The notes beneath the pieces were generated by a model that saw only the letters and a program-made list of their open reading frames with translations, was not told the origin of the DNA and ran no database searches. This document shows positions 48,901 through 60,492 of a stretch of 64,000 bases of DNA, one piece after another (position 1 is the stretch's first letter; every line of letters begins with the position of its first letter). The stretch is from Dipylidium caninum. Lineage: Eukaryota; Platyhelminthes; Cestoda; Cyclophyllidea; Dipylidiidae. The position numbers and the translations under genes are program-made. Location: positions 1-64,000 of the forward strand of contig QEYB01001208.1 in the NCBI GenBank assembly GCA_017562135.1. The letters run 5' to 3'.

Positions 48901-51900
48901 CGCGGGGGATGTACTTCACAGAGCTCTTGCGCACTCCCCTAAAAGGCATACGGTCAAAGGGATGAAAGTCTAGACGTTGTGCAAAATTGCGCCGGTCACC
49001 CTTGCTGACCGGGAACGCTGGCGACAGTCGATGACCAGCGCCCACGCTTCAGATGACGACGTCAGTCAACAAAGCGAATTACAAATATTCTCCGAGGTAT
49101 GAGGAAGATATGAGACCACAATCCGAAGACGAGGAAACAATTTTGAGCTGTCCAAGCAGCCTCCTCTTTGTGCATGTGACCAGGATAATTGCATGATGCC
49201 CAGTTAGGACAACAGCGCTTCAGACCGATTATCACCGTTCTTCGTAATGCTTGAAGGGGTTAGGAGGGGAAAAGCCGCCCCCAGCATACAGAGGCCATAG
49301 AAAGGAGGAAGTTTTTTAAAGCAGTAATGCTGTGGCCAAGCGCACAAAGATAGGAGGTAATGACGGAGGAAAAATATAAGTAGCGAGATGGGCCGGGCGG
49401 CATCCAGCGGTTCTTTCTTTCCCGCCATCTTCTGTTGCGCGAATAAGATGTCGCCTGAATTTGAAATTTAGCGGAATATGCAATCTAAATGAGGTTACGA
49501 TCGGCCACTCAAATATTATTTTCACTGTGCAATGGGAGGTAACGCTCGTAAACGGGACTTTAAATTGTTTGCCGAATGGCAGCGTTAATTTCCTTCACCG
49601 TCTACGACAAGAAATCTTACCAATTGACAAAAGAGGTGCAATTCTAATGGGAAAATGCATACACATTACCGCAGGCATCTCGATTCCACCTCCGATAATT
49701 GTCATCAGCGAAAAACGGTTTTGCCGTTTATGAAAAGGGCCGGTGATGACACTTTTTGCGCAAAATAACAAAAGAAAGGACCCTTCTGAATTTGTCGTTG
49801 TTTACTTTCCAAGACCTAAGGAACACTTGGCTACCCCTTAGCGCAATTTTAAATGAAGCAATCGAAGGCGAAGTTCGGAGTTCGAGAGGTGTTGAAGACC
49901 CGAGCTGCGGTTCGGCGGCCCTCAAGGTAATGTGGAGGAAATGGCGAATGCACTGATCTGCGGATTTTATACTGAGGACTAATAAGGATGGGCTTAATTT
50001 CGTGTGATGTTTCCCAACATGCTTACAGTTGTCTTCTTTGTTTTTTTTAACTTAATTTGAAGCTGTTTACATGTCAGCACTGAAGAAATGGCTGATATTT
50101 GTAAGTAAGGTGGCCCTTATTGACGTGGACATTGCAAATAACGCCTCTCATCCCGGCGCTGCGAGTGAAAGTCGTGATGGCGAGACAACAAACTAAGACA
50201 CACCTCTTCCGCCGATTGGCCCGTCAACTCAACCCTCTGGGAGAGGGTTGTGCCCCACACGGATTAAAGCACATTTCTCGGATCGCCCACATCTTTGCCT
50301 TTTGCTGAAAGTCGCTCGAACTGGCAAAACACTCCTGTGTTCGATAGCCATAACGCCACTTGTTGTGTTGCAGCCTTTTCTGCCCGCTGAGGTGACAACT
50401 TTCCTCCCTCCTTCCTTCCCCTCCCCCCCCACCCCGGCAACCGCCTACTTATCCTCTCACCGGTGGTAAATTGTTCAGAAGAGAAATTAGTCATGCTGTT
50501 GAGTATAATTTGCAGAAGTGGAATTGGAAAGCACCGTAGGCTTTCTGAAAATTCACCCTTGATGTACGGAAAATCTTAGTCAGCGTTGATTTCCTTTCAC
50601 TTCTGGACAACGGAGTCTTCGATTCTCGTAACTGCTGACGCATTGAAGTTGAATACTCCCGGAGGATTGAACTAGGCGTTCTGAAGTAGCGTTTGCCATC
50701 TTGTGGCATGACTGCTACAAATTCCGATGGAAGCACGCACTTGTGGTTGAAGAGCCTCTCACCGTTGTCGGTGCGTAAAGGAAGGTGGTGCACAGGAGGG
50801 CAATAATTGAGGCGATTCACACTGCGCCTCCCCCGCTCCCAGTCGCAGTGGAAGGCGCCTTCACCGTCGTCCCACCCAATTTGAATGCGTAGACGGCGAG
50901 CCAAAGAGCAGGAAGCGTGTTGATTTCTGAGAAACACAAGTTTATGCACGATGCGCGACTTGTCACTCTCCTTCTCTCTGCAAGCACACACGGGCCTTAT
51001 GATTGCTCTGTAGTGATATAAATCATGTTTTCGAGGCTCACAGATTGATGACTTTTGTTCGCAGCTCTTGTGCAATTAACATTTCCCAAACAATTATCAT
51101 AAGTGAAATGAATTCATGAGAATTTCCTCCACAAAGCGCATGTCCACCCTGGAAAGTCGGAGAGTTGACATAATTGCGAAACAGTCGGATATGAGTTAAA
51201 GTAGACCGTGGCAGCGTACAACTTTGTGCTCCAATTAGTGACAAACAGCAGAGTTAGTAGTTAAAAAGCGCGTGGGCGCATTGCGCTACGTTACGAGGTG
51301 TCCGCCGGAGCGGGAGCAGGTCCTTGGCCTCCCGCCGAGGCGTGGCATTCCCACGATTGGCATGGCGCAGCGTTTCTCAGTGTCTCGAAAGCTAAAATGA
51401 GCTGGTACAACGAGGCACGGAGATAACTGGTGTATAACCATCAGTCAAGACTTTATCATTTACCTTGATCTTTTAGGGCTCTGCACAAAAGCATTTTGAG
51501 TTGGACCCGCTGTCTGGGAACTTAACAGTCAAGTCCGAACTGGATCGGGAAACAGAATCGCGTTACGCTTTCCAGGTAAGGCAAAGAGGGCAAGCAGACC
51601 TCTATGAATTGCCGAACACGAGTAGAGTAGGAAGCGCAGAATACGTGTTTTCCCCGCAACGCGACATTTGGAGCCAGGAGAAACAACTTGTGGATAACGT
51701 TGCTAACGGTGGACAATTCATCCCATCAATGCTTGTCCCGTCTACTCTAATGCGCAATTCGAGAAGTAGCGCTCTCATAAGCACCCTTAAGGTGTGTCAG
51801 TAACGTTGAATGGTTGAGGATGACTTCTGTTGATGAGGGTAGAGGGCAGTGGAAACTATTTTTAAGTTGTCCTTGTCAGAAAGTGAAAATGCTCACAACC

Positions 51901-54900
51901 CACTGCGTTATCTCTGCACCATCTGGTTGAATTAATGGCAGTCTTGTCGTAAGGTTGTTGGAACAACGGAGAAACAGAAGCCCTCAAATTATGCATCAAA
52001 CCTAGACGCCATCAGGGACGGAGTGTGTTCATACCACTTTGTTTTACGCTAACTGCATTGGCCATTAAGAAATTGGTGAAATGCCACGCTGTGATTTTCG
52101 GCATCAATGAAAGCGCCCAAGTCGAGGGAATGTGCGAAGGACATTAACCGTCGCGCAGCCCCTAAATTTGCAGTGGGCGGAGGTGACACGTGGCTTTATT
52201 CGCCTGGAAGGAGACTCATAAATGCGCGGTGGTGTTTGCTGCCTCAGCTGAACGCGGGCAGTCAGACCGGCCGCGGTGGTGACTCTCGTATTCTTTGGCT
52301 GGCACAGGGAAAAGGATCGGGAAGAGAGGAGGAGGCCACAATTAGCAACTGTCGATCTAGACGACTTTCCTCATTTATAGATTTACTCTATTGACAAGGG
52401 GACCCCGCGGCAAACAGCATATTGCAAAGTCAACGTTCAAGTCCTCGACGTTAATGACAATGCGCCCAAGTTTGTGTATCCCACGCAGATGAACCACACC
52501 ATACATTTCTCCGCCTGGAATTCACCGGTTAGCTCTCCGACTTATCTTCTACATTTTTACCTACAATTGTGTGTCGACTCTCATGGGGACAAAATTACGG
52601 TCTCAGGGCAACCCGGACACATTCGAAATTGTCGCAAAAGGTGCAGTTGGCGGGAGGGCGCGGGTTGCCGACGGTCCGAGGCCTCCCTCATTTGTCATAA
52701 CCACTCGCGTAGTCGTCGTTGTTGCCACTTGACACGGATGATCTGGAGGCGAACTCTGGAGGAGCGGCTAAGTCGCAGGTTGGATGGCTCAGCACTCAAC
52801 CGTTTCGACCACGATCAGGCTGTAATGCCAGTGATGGAGCAATTAGAGATCGCAACTTTTCGCGATTTGTTTGCCCCTCGAACTACGACGCAGTGACTTT
52901 CATAATGCCTGTCTTTAGAAAGCCCCCAGTTCGATACAAGAAAACCTTTAAGTTGGTTTTATGGCACACATTAAAGTCGGATTCAAGTACAAATGCAAAG
53001 CCAAAGCAACTCCGTTTTATGAGACACGCAAACGTAATTTTCTGAGACAATTAACTAACTTTGCAATTGTCATCTGCGCCGAGTTTCTTGCCCGCTACGG
53101 TCGATGCGCCCGAAAGTCCGTCTGCAGAAGCAGGAGCAGAAGAAGAGGAAGCCGAAGGCCAACGACAGGGGCTTCTTTGAAGACCCGCCCTAACCCTCTT
53201 CTTTGTCAGGCATTGTTTTGGAGCAGAATGCTAGCAAGTCATTTGTCATGACCACCTTAAAATAAAATTTCTGTCTTTTGTAGGGAAGTCCGCTTCTTAA
53301 GCTTACAGCCACAGACAAGGACGCTGGTTTTAATGCTGAGAAGATATTCCTTATTGCTGAGGGAAAACGAAAAAGGTATATTCCAATTGGATCTGCAGAC
53401 AGGGGATTTGAGCCTCAAACCGGGTCTTGACCCAGTAAAGGTGGCCGGCCGCTACAACCTCAAGCTGGAGGTGAGTTTAACCCAAGTATTTTGATGCCGC
53501 GCGGGGTTATGCTACTCACTGCCGAATTGCAAGCTTTAACCACTGACGAAGGGAATGTAGCCAGGCTCCAGCGTTGAAATCTTTCGGCTTGTGTTGATGA
53601 CCGGCTGTACATCAGTGGCCAGCCAAAAGTAATAATGGCACAGTCCTTCAAATGGGCCGTAAAATAGGGGCTCCCGAGGAGAAAACAGAGGAACTATGTC
53701 ACTGAAGGCTTTGAAGAGAATGACACAAGCCTAAATTAATACCGTGATCTGCACAACGTAAGCCATTAGTTATCAATCAAAATTTGTAGTAGTTTATTCT
53801 CCTCCCTTCGCCTTTTACACCGAAATCACAGCAAAGGGTTCGGAGTGTTGTCGATGGGAGTGGGATTTTTATATAGTCAGATTAGCAACCAGGGATAGTC
53901 GGAAAAGCTCTCGGTGCCTCTGTATTAATCGTTTTAGTGGCCTTTATCGTGAAAACTGTTCTTTTCCTTGCGGTTCTCCTTATCCGTCTCCTTCTCACGG
54001 GGGTAAAAATTTACCCTTTGTACAGCGAAAGCGGACAAGACAGTGGCTCGCGGTGTCGACGAGAGCCTTGGCAATCTTTCTTTCAGCTACCAGTCATGCA
54101 TCAGGCTCATCGTTCCCACTAAAATTCACATTTTTTGCCATTTTAAGCGTTTGGGACTGACTCTAGCGGCTACACTGGCTGGGGTGTTGAGAAGACACAC
54201 TAACAATTGTGTTTCCTCCTCTGGCTTGCTCTCTTCAGTACTTTATACTATAAATAAGATTACGATTGCAAAAGGGAAGAATAAAAGTGGTGCCAGGAAT
54301 CTGAGATATGGCCTGTTAACACGAAGAAGATCTCAATGCGCTTATGGGAAAGAGTCCTGCTTATTTTATACAAAAGAAGAAAAGGAGCTCCTTTACGATG
54401 GGCGCAACATTCTGCTGCGATTTGCCTGTCATACGACGAAGAAGACGATAACGACATTTTTCCCGTTTGATTTGACAAATATTATCCTTCCTCCCAGTGC
54501 GGGAAAGCGATGTTAAAACTTTGAACTAATGATAGTTAAATTATTGGGGGTTTCCAAACTCAGCATACAATTAACGCCTGCTTGTCCGCATGTTTCAGTT
54601 TTAGCAACTTGCTCGGGTTACTTATAGGAAGTGAGCGTAAGCATTTGGCTACGGTAGTGTATTGGAGACTTTTTTGGAAAAGTGTGAGAGAATGAGGCGG
54701 CAGAGTGTAGCCATTTCAAACAGCGACAACAGAGAGTCCTCCCTCCTGTGCGCACCGACTCTGGGCGTTGGCGATGCGGGAGGAGGAGAGGAGGAGAGTC
54801 TCGCTGTCGGTTCGGGTTGCGCACAGAGGATGAGTTTATACCATAATCAAGTACTTCGACTATTAAGGTGCGCGATGACGGATCTCCCTCGCTCTCAGGC

Positions 54901-56832
54901 TTCACGAATATCACCGTGATTCTGGATGCTGCTCGGCCACCCGCCAGCGTCACGACTCTGCCATCGGGGAAGGTGTCAGCAGTGCAAAACTCTATGAAGG
55001 GAACCAAAGACTTCATGAATGCTGATGGAGGGACGAGGGACAATCTGTTGCCCTACACCGATCTGCGTGGCAGGTCCGCAGAAATACACCAGGACTGGCA
55101 GGACGGGGAGGAGGGATTCTTCGGGGGAGAACACACCCTCATCCTCATCATTTGCCTCTCTGCTATTGCAACAATGCTCGTTCTCATCCTCTTCATCATT
55201 TTGGCCTGGATGCGTCGGCGAAGCCTTCTAGTTGCAGCGCGACGAGGCGGCCACCACGGTGGGCCATCGGGAATGGAATCTGCAGACGAGCGATTCAAAA
55301 CCATGTTTATGGAAGATGTTTCGCGAGGCGCCAACCTGACGTCAACGCCTAGTTGGGGCGAGGGGAAGCTGGGTGATTCGTCGACTACTGCTACGCTGAC
55401 GGAGAGGGCATCGCCAGTGTACTGGGTGAAGACATCGGCGGGCACCAAGAGTATATTCGATGGAAAGAACGTAAGTGATGGCAATGTCGACATGGGCACA
55501 ATTTTCCATCGAGTGCTTAGACAAATATGGGCGTGAGACAGATGAGAACAACATCAAAAAGGTCTTAAATTGTGGCTTTTTCTATCTTGTACACAGATCC
55601 ATCTACAGGCGGTGAAAAGCAACGGTTCCGACTTTTCAGACGAAGCCATTCCACCAACGATATTTCGAGACCCTCAACAGGCCAACAACTGTCTGTACGC
55701 AGCATCGCCTTCCCGCAAGTTGGTCTACCACAACCCGACGGGGACGACAACGTCTGTTATTGCCTGCGATGAACGCGGCGACACCTACCTGTCCATCCCC
55801 TCCACCAGTTTTCCCAGCGGTTCTGCCAAGTATGTAGTCGACTTTCCTGTCGGATCCGGTAAGAATTCACGAATTTTGCAACGTATTGACGAGAAAACTA
55901 AGACAATACATAGTTTTAAAAGAAGGGGACTTCTGTTAACGTGGCAAGGTGCAAATATGGCCGGATCCAACCCTCCTTTCTTCCAATTTTCCATGACCGC
56001 CCTAGTCCGAAGTTATCATTTTAAACGTCTTATGGCAATATAAAGGCAAAAATCCTAAATGCCGTTGCGGCATAAACATTTGTATCTACTTTCCTTCCAA
56101 AGACCAAATTCTTAAGTGAAATTGGGGAAGGTGATAATGGGGAGGGGGCGGGGGAAATCCTGCCGGAAGTCATCAATCTCTGTAATCGGATGCAGTGCAC
56201 AATGGGTTCCGGCCACATTGGAGTCGAGTGGTATATTGCTTCGGTCTCCTCAAATATCACCCAGCCGAAGGTTCGGGTCCTTTAGTAGATGGAATTAATG
56301 TACTAACAAGGCATAAAAAAGCTCTTTTACTCTTCCCACAATCAAGTAATTGCACATACTTACGGAATGAGGAACGGTCTTTTCTTCAGTCTATCAGTCG
56401 TTGATCCGGTCACCACAAGGGCCTGAACAGACGACTCCGCTAAAGTCCAGCCCTTTCAATCCCAGTGCCTACCAGAGTGTTTGCAACAGCCTTTCCGGGG
56501 CCACGACAAAAGATGATGGTGTGAAGAAGATGAATGTCCATCAGAAGGACCGCGGGTCCACCAGCGAGTCTCATCAGAGCCACGAATCACGGCCCAGGCG
56601 ATGTAAGGGCGTCGACCGTGAGATCGCCTTCGGAGATTGCAGCGATGGTGAGGAGATCTTCCCGCGACCAGCTAAAAAGTCTGTCGAGTTCGCCCAAAGG
56701 GGGGATAAGGAATATCTGCTTGTGCTACCCTCTGACGAGGACTTCCATGGCGATGAGCCTGAAGATGAGCGACGCGGGCAAAAACCCCAACAAACAGGGA
56801 CCTTCGATCGTCTCCCTTCGTCTTTTGTATAA
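42962..56832 (+). CDS. Protocadherin with seven cadherin repeats, eight coding exons
   Basis: Exons: 42962-45136, 51477-51575, 52381-52527, 53284-53470, 54868-55470, 55597-55858, 56390-56832. With one extra base in the fourth discounted they join in frame to about 1304 residues. (Seven exons are listed; any eighth would be an untranslated one.) A signal peptide (hydrophobic 9-18) precedes seven extracellular cadherin repeats. Six end in calcium-binding DxND motifs at 167, 331, 445, 564, 674 and 781; the last, membrane-proximal repeat lacks one. A transmembrane helix (about 960-984) is followed by MRRRS and a cytoplasmic tail of about 315 residues ending SSFV, a possible class I PDZ ligand. 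Protocadherins mediate calcium-dependent homophilic adhesion, mostly in nervous tissue. Seven repeats resemble delta-1 protocadherins, but the tail shows no motif I can assign to them. The first repeat has a Cys-rich insert (102, 108, 109, 134). Confidence 0.88.
46693..46726 (+). repeat. (TCC)n microsatellite
   Basis: About eleven TCC units inside protocadherin intron 1. Confidence 0.9.
46805..46818. promoter_or_regulatory. 14-bp palindrome TGCCTAATTAGGCA
   Basis: Perfect palindrome centred on TAATTA, a homeodomain core, with another TAATTA 23 bp to the right. Located in intron 1; an enhancer role is inference. Confidence 0.3.
51576..52380 (+). other. Protocadherin intron 2
   Basis: Donor CAG|GTAAGG, acceptor TTTATAG|ATT, phase 0, 805 bp. 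No other gene is seen in it. Confidence 0.85.
52528..53283 (+). other. Protocadherin intron 3
   Basis: Donor CCG|GTTAGC (weak), acceptor TTTTGTAG|GGA, phase 0, 756 bp. The join reads NSP-GSPLLKLTATDKD, a typical start of a cadherin repeat. Confidence 0.8.
53284..53470 (+). other. Protocadherin exon with a +1 frameshift
   Basis: The exon is 187 nt, one more than a multiple of three, although both flanking introns are phase 0. Read from its start it gives GSPLLKLTATDKDAGFNAE and then loses the cadherin pattern, meeting a stop at 53428-53430. Read backward from its end it gives FQLDLQTGDLSLKPG and onward in the next frame. Removing a single base between about 53328 and 53372 would restore a normal cadherin repeat; GAGAAGA and GAGGGAAAACG are the likeliest places. 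Confidence 0.85.
53471..54867 (+). other. Protocadherin intron 4
   Basis: Donor GAG|GTGAGT, acceptor ATTAAG|GTG (weak pyrimidine tract), phase 0. The join reads LKLE-VRDDGSP, the usual end of a cadherin repeat. The 157-codon ORF at 54043-54516 inside it matches no family. Confidence 0.8.
55471..55596 (+). other. Protocadherin intron 5
   Basis: 126 bp, donor GTAAGT, acceptor TACACAG, phase 0. Reading through it keeps a frame for 22 codons before a stop, so a retained-intron isoform with a short tail is conceivable. Confidence 0.85.
55859..56389 (+). other. Protocadherin intron 6
   Basis: 531 bp, donor CCG|GTAAGA, acceptor TTTTCTTCAG, phase 1. A second AG at 56396-56397 (CTATCAG) would shift the frame. 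Confidence 0.8.
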
Positions 56833-57192
56833 ATTATTTTTGCGTGTTCATTTATGACTTTGAAACCAGTGTGTAGGACAAGTGCGTAGTTTTCTCTTAC
56901 TTCACAAAGCGGTTTTGGTGTTCACGCAGAGCTGTAAGTCCGCTACTTGGAGCACTGGCTTTAACTCAGGCAGTACAGCCCAACGTGGTAGCCCGGAAGC
57001 GGCGCACTCGAGCCGGAGGCCATCCGCAATTCGGCTGCTTGATGAAGTGTGTGGGACAGACGACTTTGTAAATGACGATACACGACTCTGTATAACCAGA
57101 AGCAGCGGTTGAGGAGGTGACAGGTCCTCTCGAGGCAGAGGACGTGGCATCCTCTAACAAGAACAAAAAGCGAAGGGTTTAATTGCAAAGGA

Positions 57193-57198
57193 AATAAA
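57193..57198 (+). terminator. Candidate protocadherin polyA signal
   Basis: AATAAA 361 nt past the stop codon, the first clear one downstream. Confidence 0.45.
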
Positions 57199-57553
57199 AG
57201 ACGGAGAACTAAGATCTTGGCATTAAAAAGGGAGCATATTTGCATAACTCGCATGGCTACAAAGTTATCATTCTTTGCGTCATCATTTTTCTTTTACACA
57301 CGCTCAGAGATTTCTGATTTTTACTTTTCTTAAAGTGAAATTTTGGGGACTTCGCAACAACCTACATGAGTGAGATCGGCCTCTAACATTTTAACGGTAC
57401 GCGAAAAAAATGTGGAAACTCGTTCGCTCCACTGCGATATTTTGCAAAACATCATAAAATATCTATGAATACGCCGGCACTTTGAAGCAGCTTCTAATAG
57501 CCGCACAAAATTATCGCGACTGCCGTACACGTTGGCAAGGCGAGTGTGTGGTT

Positions 57554-57574
57554 CCCCCCCCCCCCTCCCCCCCC
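57554..57574 (+). repeat. C tract
   Basis: About 20 C interrupted by one T, prone to length error. Confidence 0.85.
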
Positions 57575-60453
57575 TTATTTACTGCCGATGAAGGCTTTTG
57601 CATCAACAGTGTGTTTTGGGTGTGGATGACATCGGTGAATGTGATTTTGATAAAAGTGTCCACTGTAGTGGAATTTATGGGGAAAGCGTGAATGTGCGAT
57701 TCTGGCCGGCGGCCGGCGGCATCCTCCCACGACGAGCCGGCGACAGGGGAGCCGACGTCCGCCCTAATGAGCGACAACAGCCGGCGTTCTGTCCAGGCCA
57801 AACTGGCCAAGTGGACGTCTCGGGACACTGACGCTCGGGCTTAGGCGCTTCGAACGAACTACGAGTCTGTTTCAGAAGAGTTCGCTTTCGTCCAGGTGGC
57901 AAAGACTCTTGCAGACGAGTGACTTTTGCATAACTTTTGGCCATTGAGGCTTCTACAAACCACTCACTGTATTGTGCTGGGGCCCAAGGGAGGATTTACA
58001 AATAAGGCTGCTGTGCGCCTTGTTAACCCAAACTAGTTATTTATTGCAGCGAAAGACGGGAATTTTCACCTGACAGTGTCTAGAAATCAAACACTTATTT
58101 AAAATCCCTTATCAAATGTCCCCAATCGTGGAGTATTTAATCCGTCCGCTGAAGCATTTCCAAAACAAAGGGTAATTTTGGTTTTCCCACACTGGACTTG
58201 CCTGCTCCTCCCCCTCCTCCTGCAGTCCTCCTTGTTTCTCACCAGTCTTGTCGCTTTAATGCCCAAAGTAATGTGTTCGCACGCGTGAGAACAGAATGGC
58301 TCGGGCAAATGAAAATAGACGCTATCCAACTGAGCAGACTTCATTTCTATGAAAGTCAAATTTCTTTTGGGCGGGGCGCAGTAACGCTTTAGAATCGTAA
58401 AAAGAAATAAATAGGAATTGCTAAATATAAGTGGGATTTTGTACGAACCGACTGCTTCTTTCTGTTCGTCATGCATTAGTTTACGCGTGGATCTTGTCGG
58501 GGTGGAAGGCCTTTGTGTTCGAATACGATTAGGGAGTTTTGTGGGGGATATTTTTTAGGTATCTTTTGTTGCGAACTCGCCACGGAAATAGCTTCTTTTA
58601 CACGGTGCCACGGGGCCACCATCGCGGCTGTGGCGCCTTCTGTTTTGATGCTACAGCTGGTTCTACGGGTCCAAAACGGAATAAATTTGCAGATAAAAGA
58701 CATGTTTCGCCCGACCAACAACGAGAGGCTTAGAGTAGGCGCGGAGACACCCGACCGCCATGGAGGTGAGCACTTCGGACGAGGAGAAAATTCAACTTGG
58801 ACGAGAGGAAGACGTAGTCGCCCGAAGTACCGGCCGACCGACCGACAGGAGTTCGCCTTTTAACCGGCACCGCGGAAAAACTCGCAGCTTCGCGTGGAGG
58901 CCCCGTGCGCATTGAGGATGGCACCGCTCGGGAAAGCGGCATCGGAGGTCAGGGAGTTGGGGAGCGCAGGTCTTTTTGCTCATGAGTGCCCATTCACCTG
59001 CCCTACGAGAAATAAACAAGACAAAACTTCCAAACTGCCATTAGGTGCTTCACGCCAAACCAAGTGCGAATGTTTAAATTTATTTGTCACCCGTGCTGTC
59101 ATAAATTTCGACATTTCTGTAGAATACTTTATTTGGGGGAAGGTGGTGGGTAAGGAGAGAGCAATCAACCTAACGAATTTGGGATGAATTTCTGTGCTGT
59201 TTTAACATTTGCACAGGGGCTCGAATAATCCCAAGAGTTGTAAAATAAATGCTGGGATAAGGTGCAAGCACGCATCTGAGATGCGGTGAGGCAGCGACGA
59301 AAGCGTGCTTAATTTTGGTAAAATTGAGGGACTCCTGAGTATCCAAGTGGAACACGAGGATCCGGGGACTGTGCCAGTCTCCGTGGCCCCGGAGGCGGTG
59401 GCAGCCCGGCTTTGCCGCACTGCAAGTATGGCACTGAGCCTCACCGTGGTGAAATAAACGACTGAAGGACATGTGAGAATATAATTTGTGGTTATATTCG
59501 GCCTTGGGACCTGGTAAGATCACAGCGGACTGTCCCGCTTCATGTCCAGCTTGGAAGGCAGCATGTCAATTTTGAAGGGGTTCGTTGAGGGCAGCCAAAA
59601 GGGCGCGTACGTGAAAAGTCGAGAAGCTGTGAAGCCAAAGGTATAATTAATTCACACACCACTTTCTAAAATAGCCCCTTTCTTCCCTTAAGTTGCGTTC
59701 TCGACACTCCTCTTTTCTACTTTCGTCCAGCCATCGCAACTTCCCGGTGCTTTAGAACCACCCACAACTTGGGTACAAGGGTAATTAAATTTTTAGTGAG
59801 GAAAGGAAAATTTTAATTTCAAAGCCACTATCTCAGGTCCCATATATCACCGTAGCATAACTTTTATTTCTGCCTGAAAAAGTGGCGAAAACGGACCGTT
59901 CATTAGTTCACACTATTCAGGGTGAGGTGATTTTCAAGAGGTTGGCATCACAGACCACTAGCCACAGCATAGACGCACTTCTCATAAGACTTAGACTGTT
60001 GACACCAATTCACAAATCTGATTTTTATTTGGGAACTTTACTTTGTTTTGCAAATTTTAATCCCCCCTTTGGTAACCCCCCGAAACGAGCCACATTAAGC
60101 CGACGCAAAGGTGTGGACGGCGCTATTGACATCTCGTGCAGTCGACTCATCACAGGAAAGAGGGCCGCCTCCGCAGGGGGCTGCACAACTCCTTTGAGAT
60201 TGACCCCCTACTGGCTGTTAGGCGCCACTTCCCAGAACGCTGAAGCCGCTGAAAGGGCGAATTTCAAAAGTTTCCACCTCGACCTTAATCTGATTTGCGT
60301 ACTCGCTGTAAGTGCCTCCTACTTGCCTTATTTGACGTTTCGAGACTGATGAACCTGCCACTGCTAACAGCCAAATGCCCTACCAGTAATGCAGCAATAA
60401 AGCGCAGAGAGAGTGCGTGAGAGAACGGGAATAGAGGAAAAAGGGAGAGAATG

Positions 60454-60492
60454 AAGGAAGGAAGGAAGGAAGGAAGGAAGGAAGGAAGGAAG
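60454..60492 (+). repeat. (GGAA)n microsatellite
   Basis: About nine uninterrupted GGAA units in a purine-rich stretch. Confidence 0.9.

Larger units (their letters stand above)
45137..51476 (+). other. Protocadherin intron 1 (6.3 kb)
   Basis: Donor GTAAGC, acceptor TTTTAG, phase 0. The fifth and sixth repeats read straight across it, so no coding exon is missing. ORFs within it (for example 45449-45829 and 50491-51075 minus) match no family. It contains a TCC microsatellite and a TAATTA-centred palindrome. Confidence 0.8.

Noticed and set aside
54043..54516. 157-codon ORF
   Set aside because: It lies wholly within protocadherin intron 4 and resembles no known protein.
58760..58915. 51-codon ORF with a good start context (CCATGG)
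   Set aside because: It is short and Arg/Ser-rich in a GC-rich patch, with no homologue I recognise; ATGGAG|GTGAGC might be a donor, but nothing supports it.
59882..60349. 155-codon ORF downstream of the protocadherin
   Set aside because: It starts with GTG, has no family resemblance, and its length is within chance for this window.
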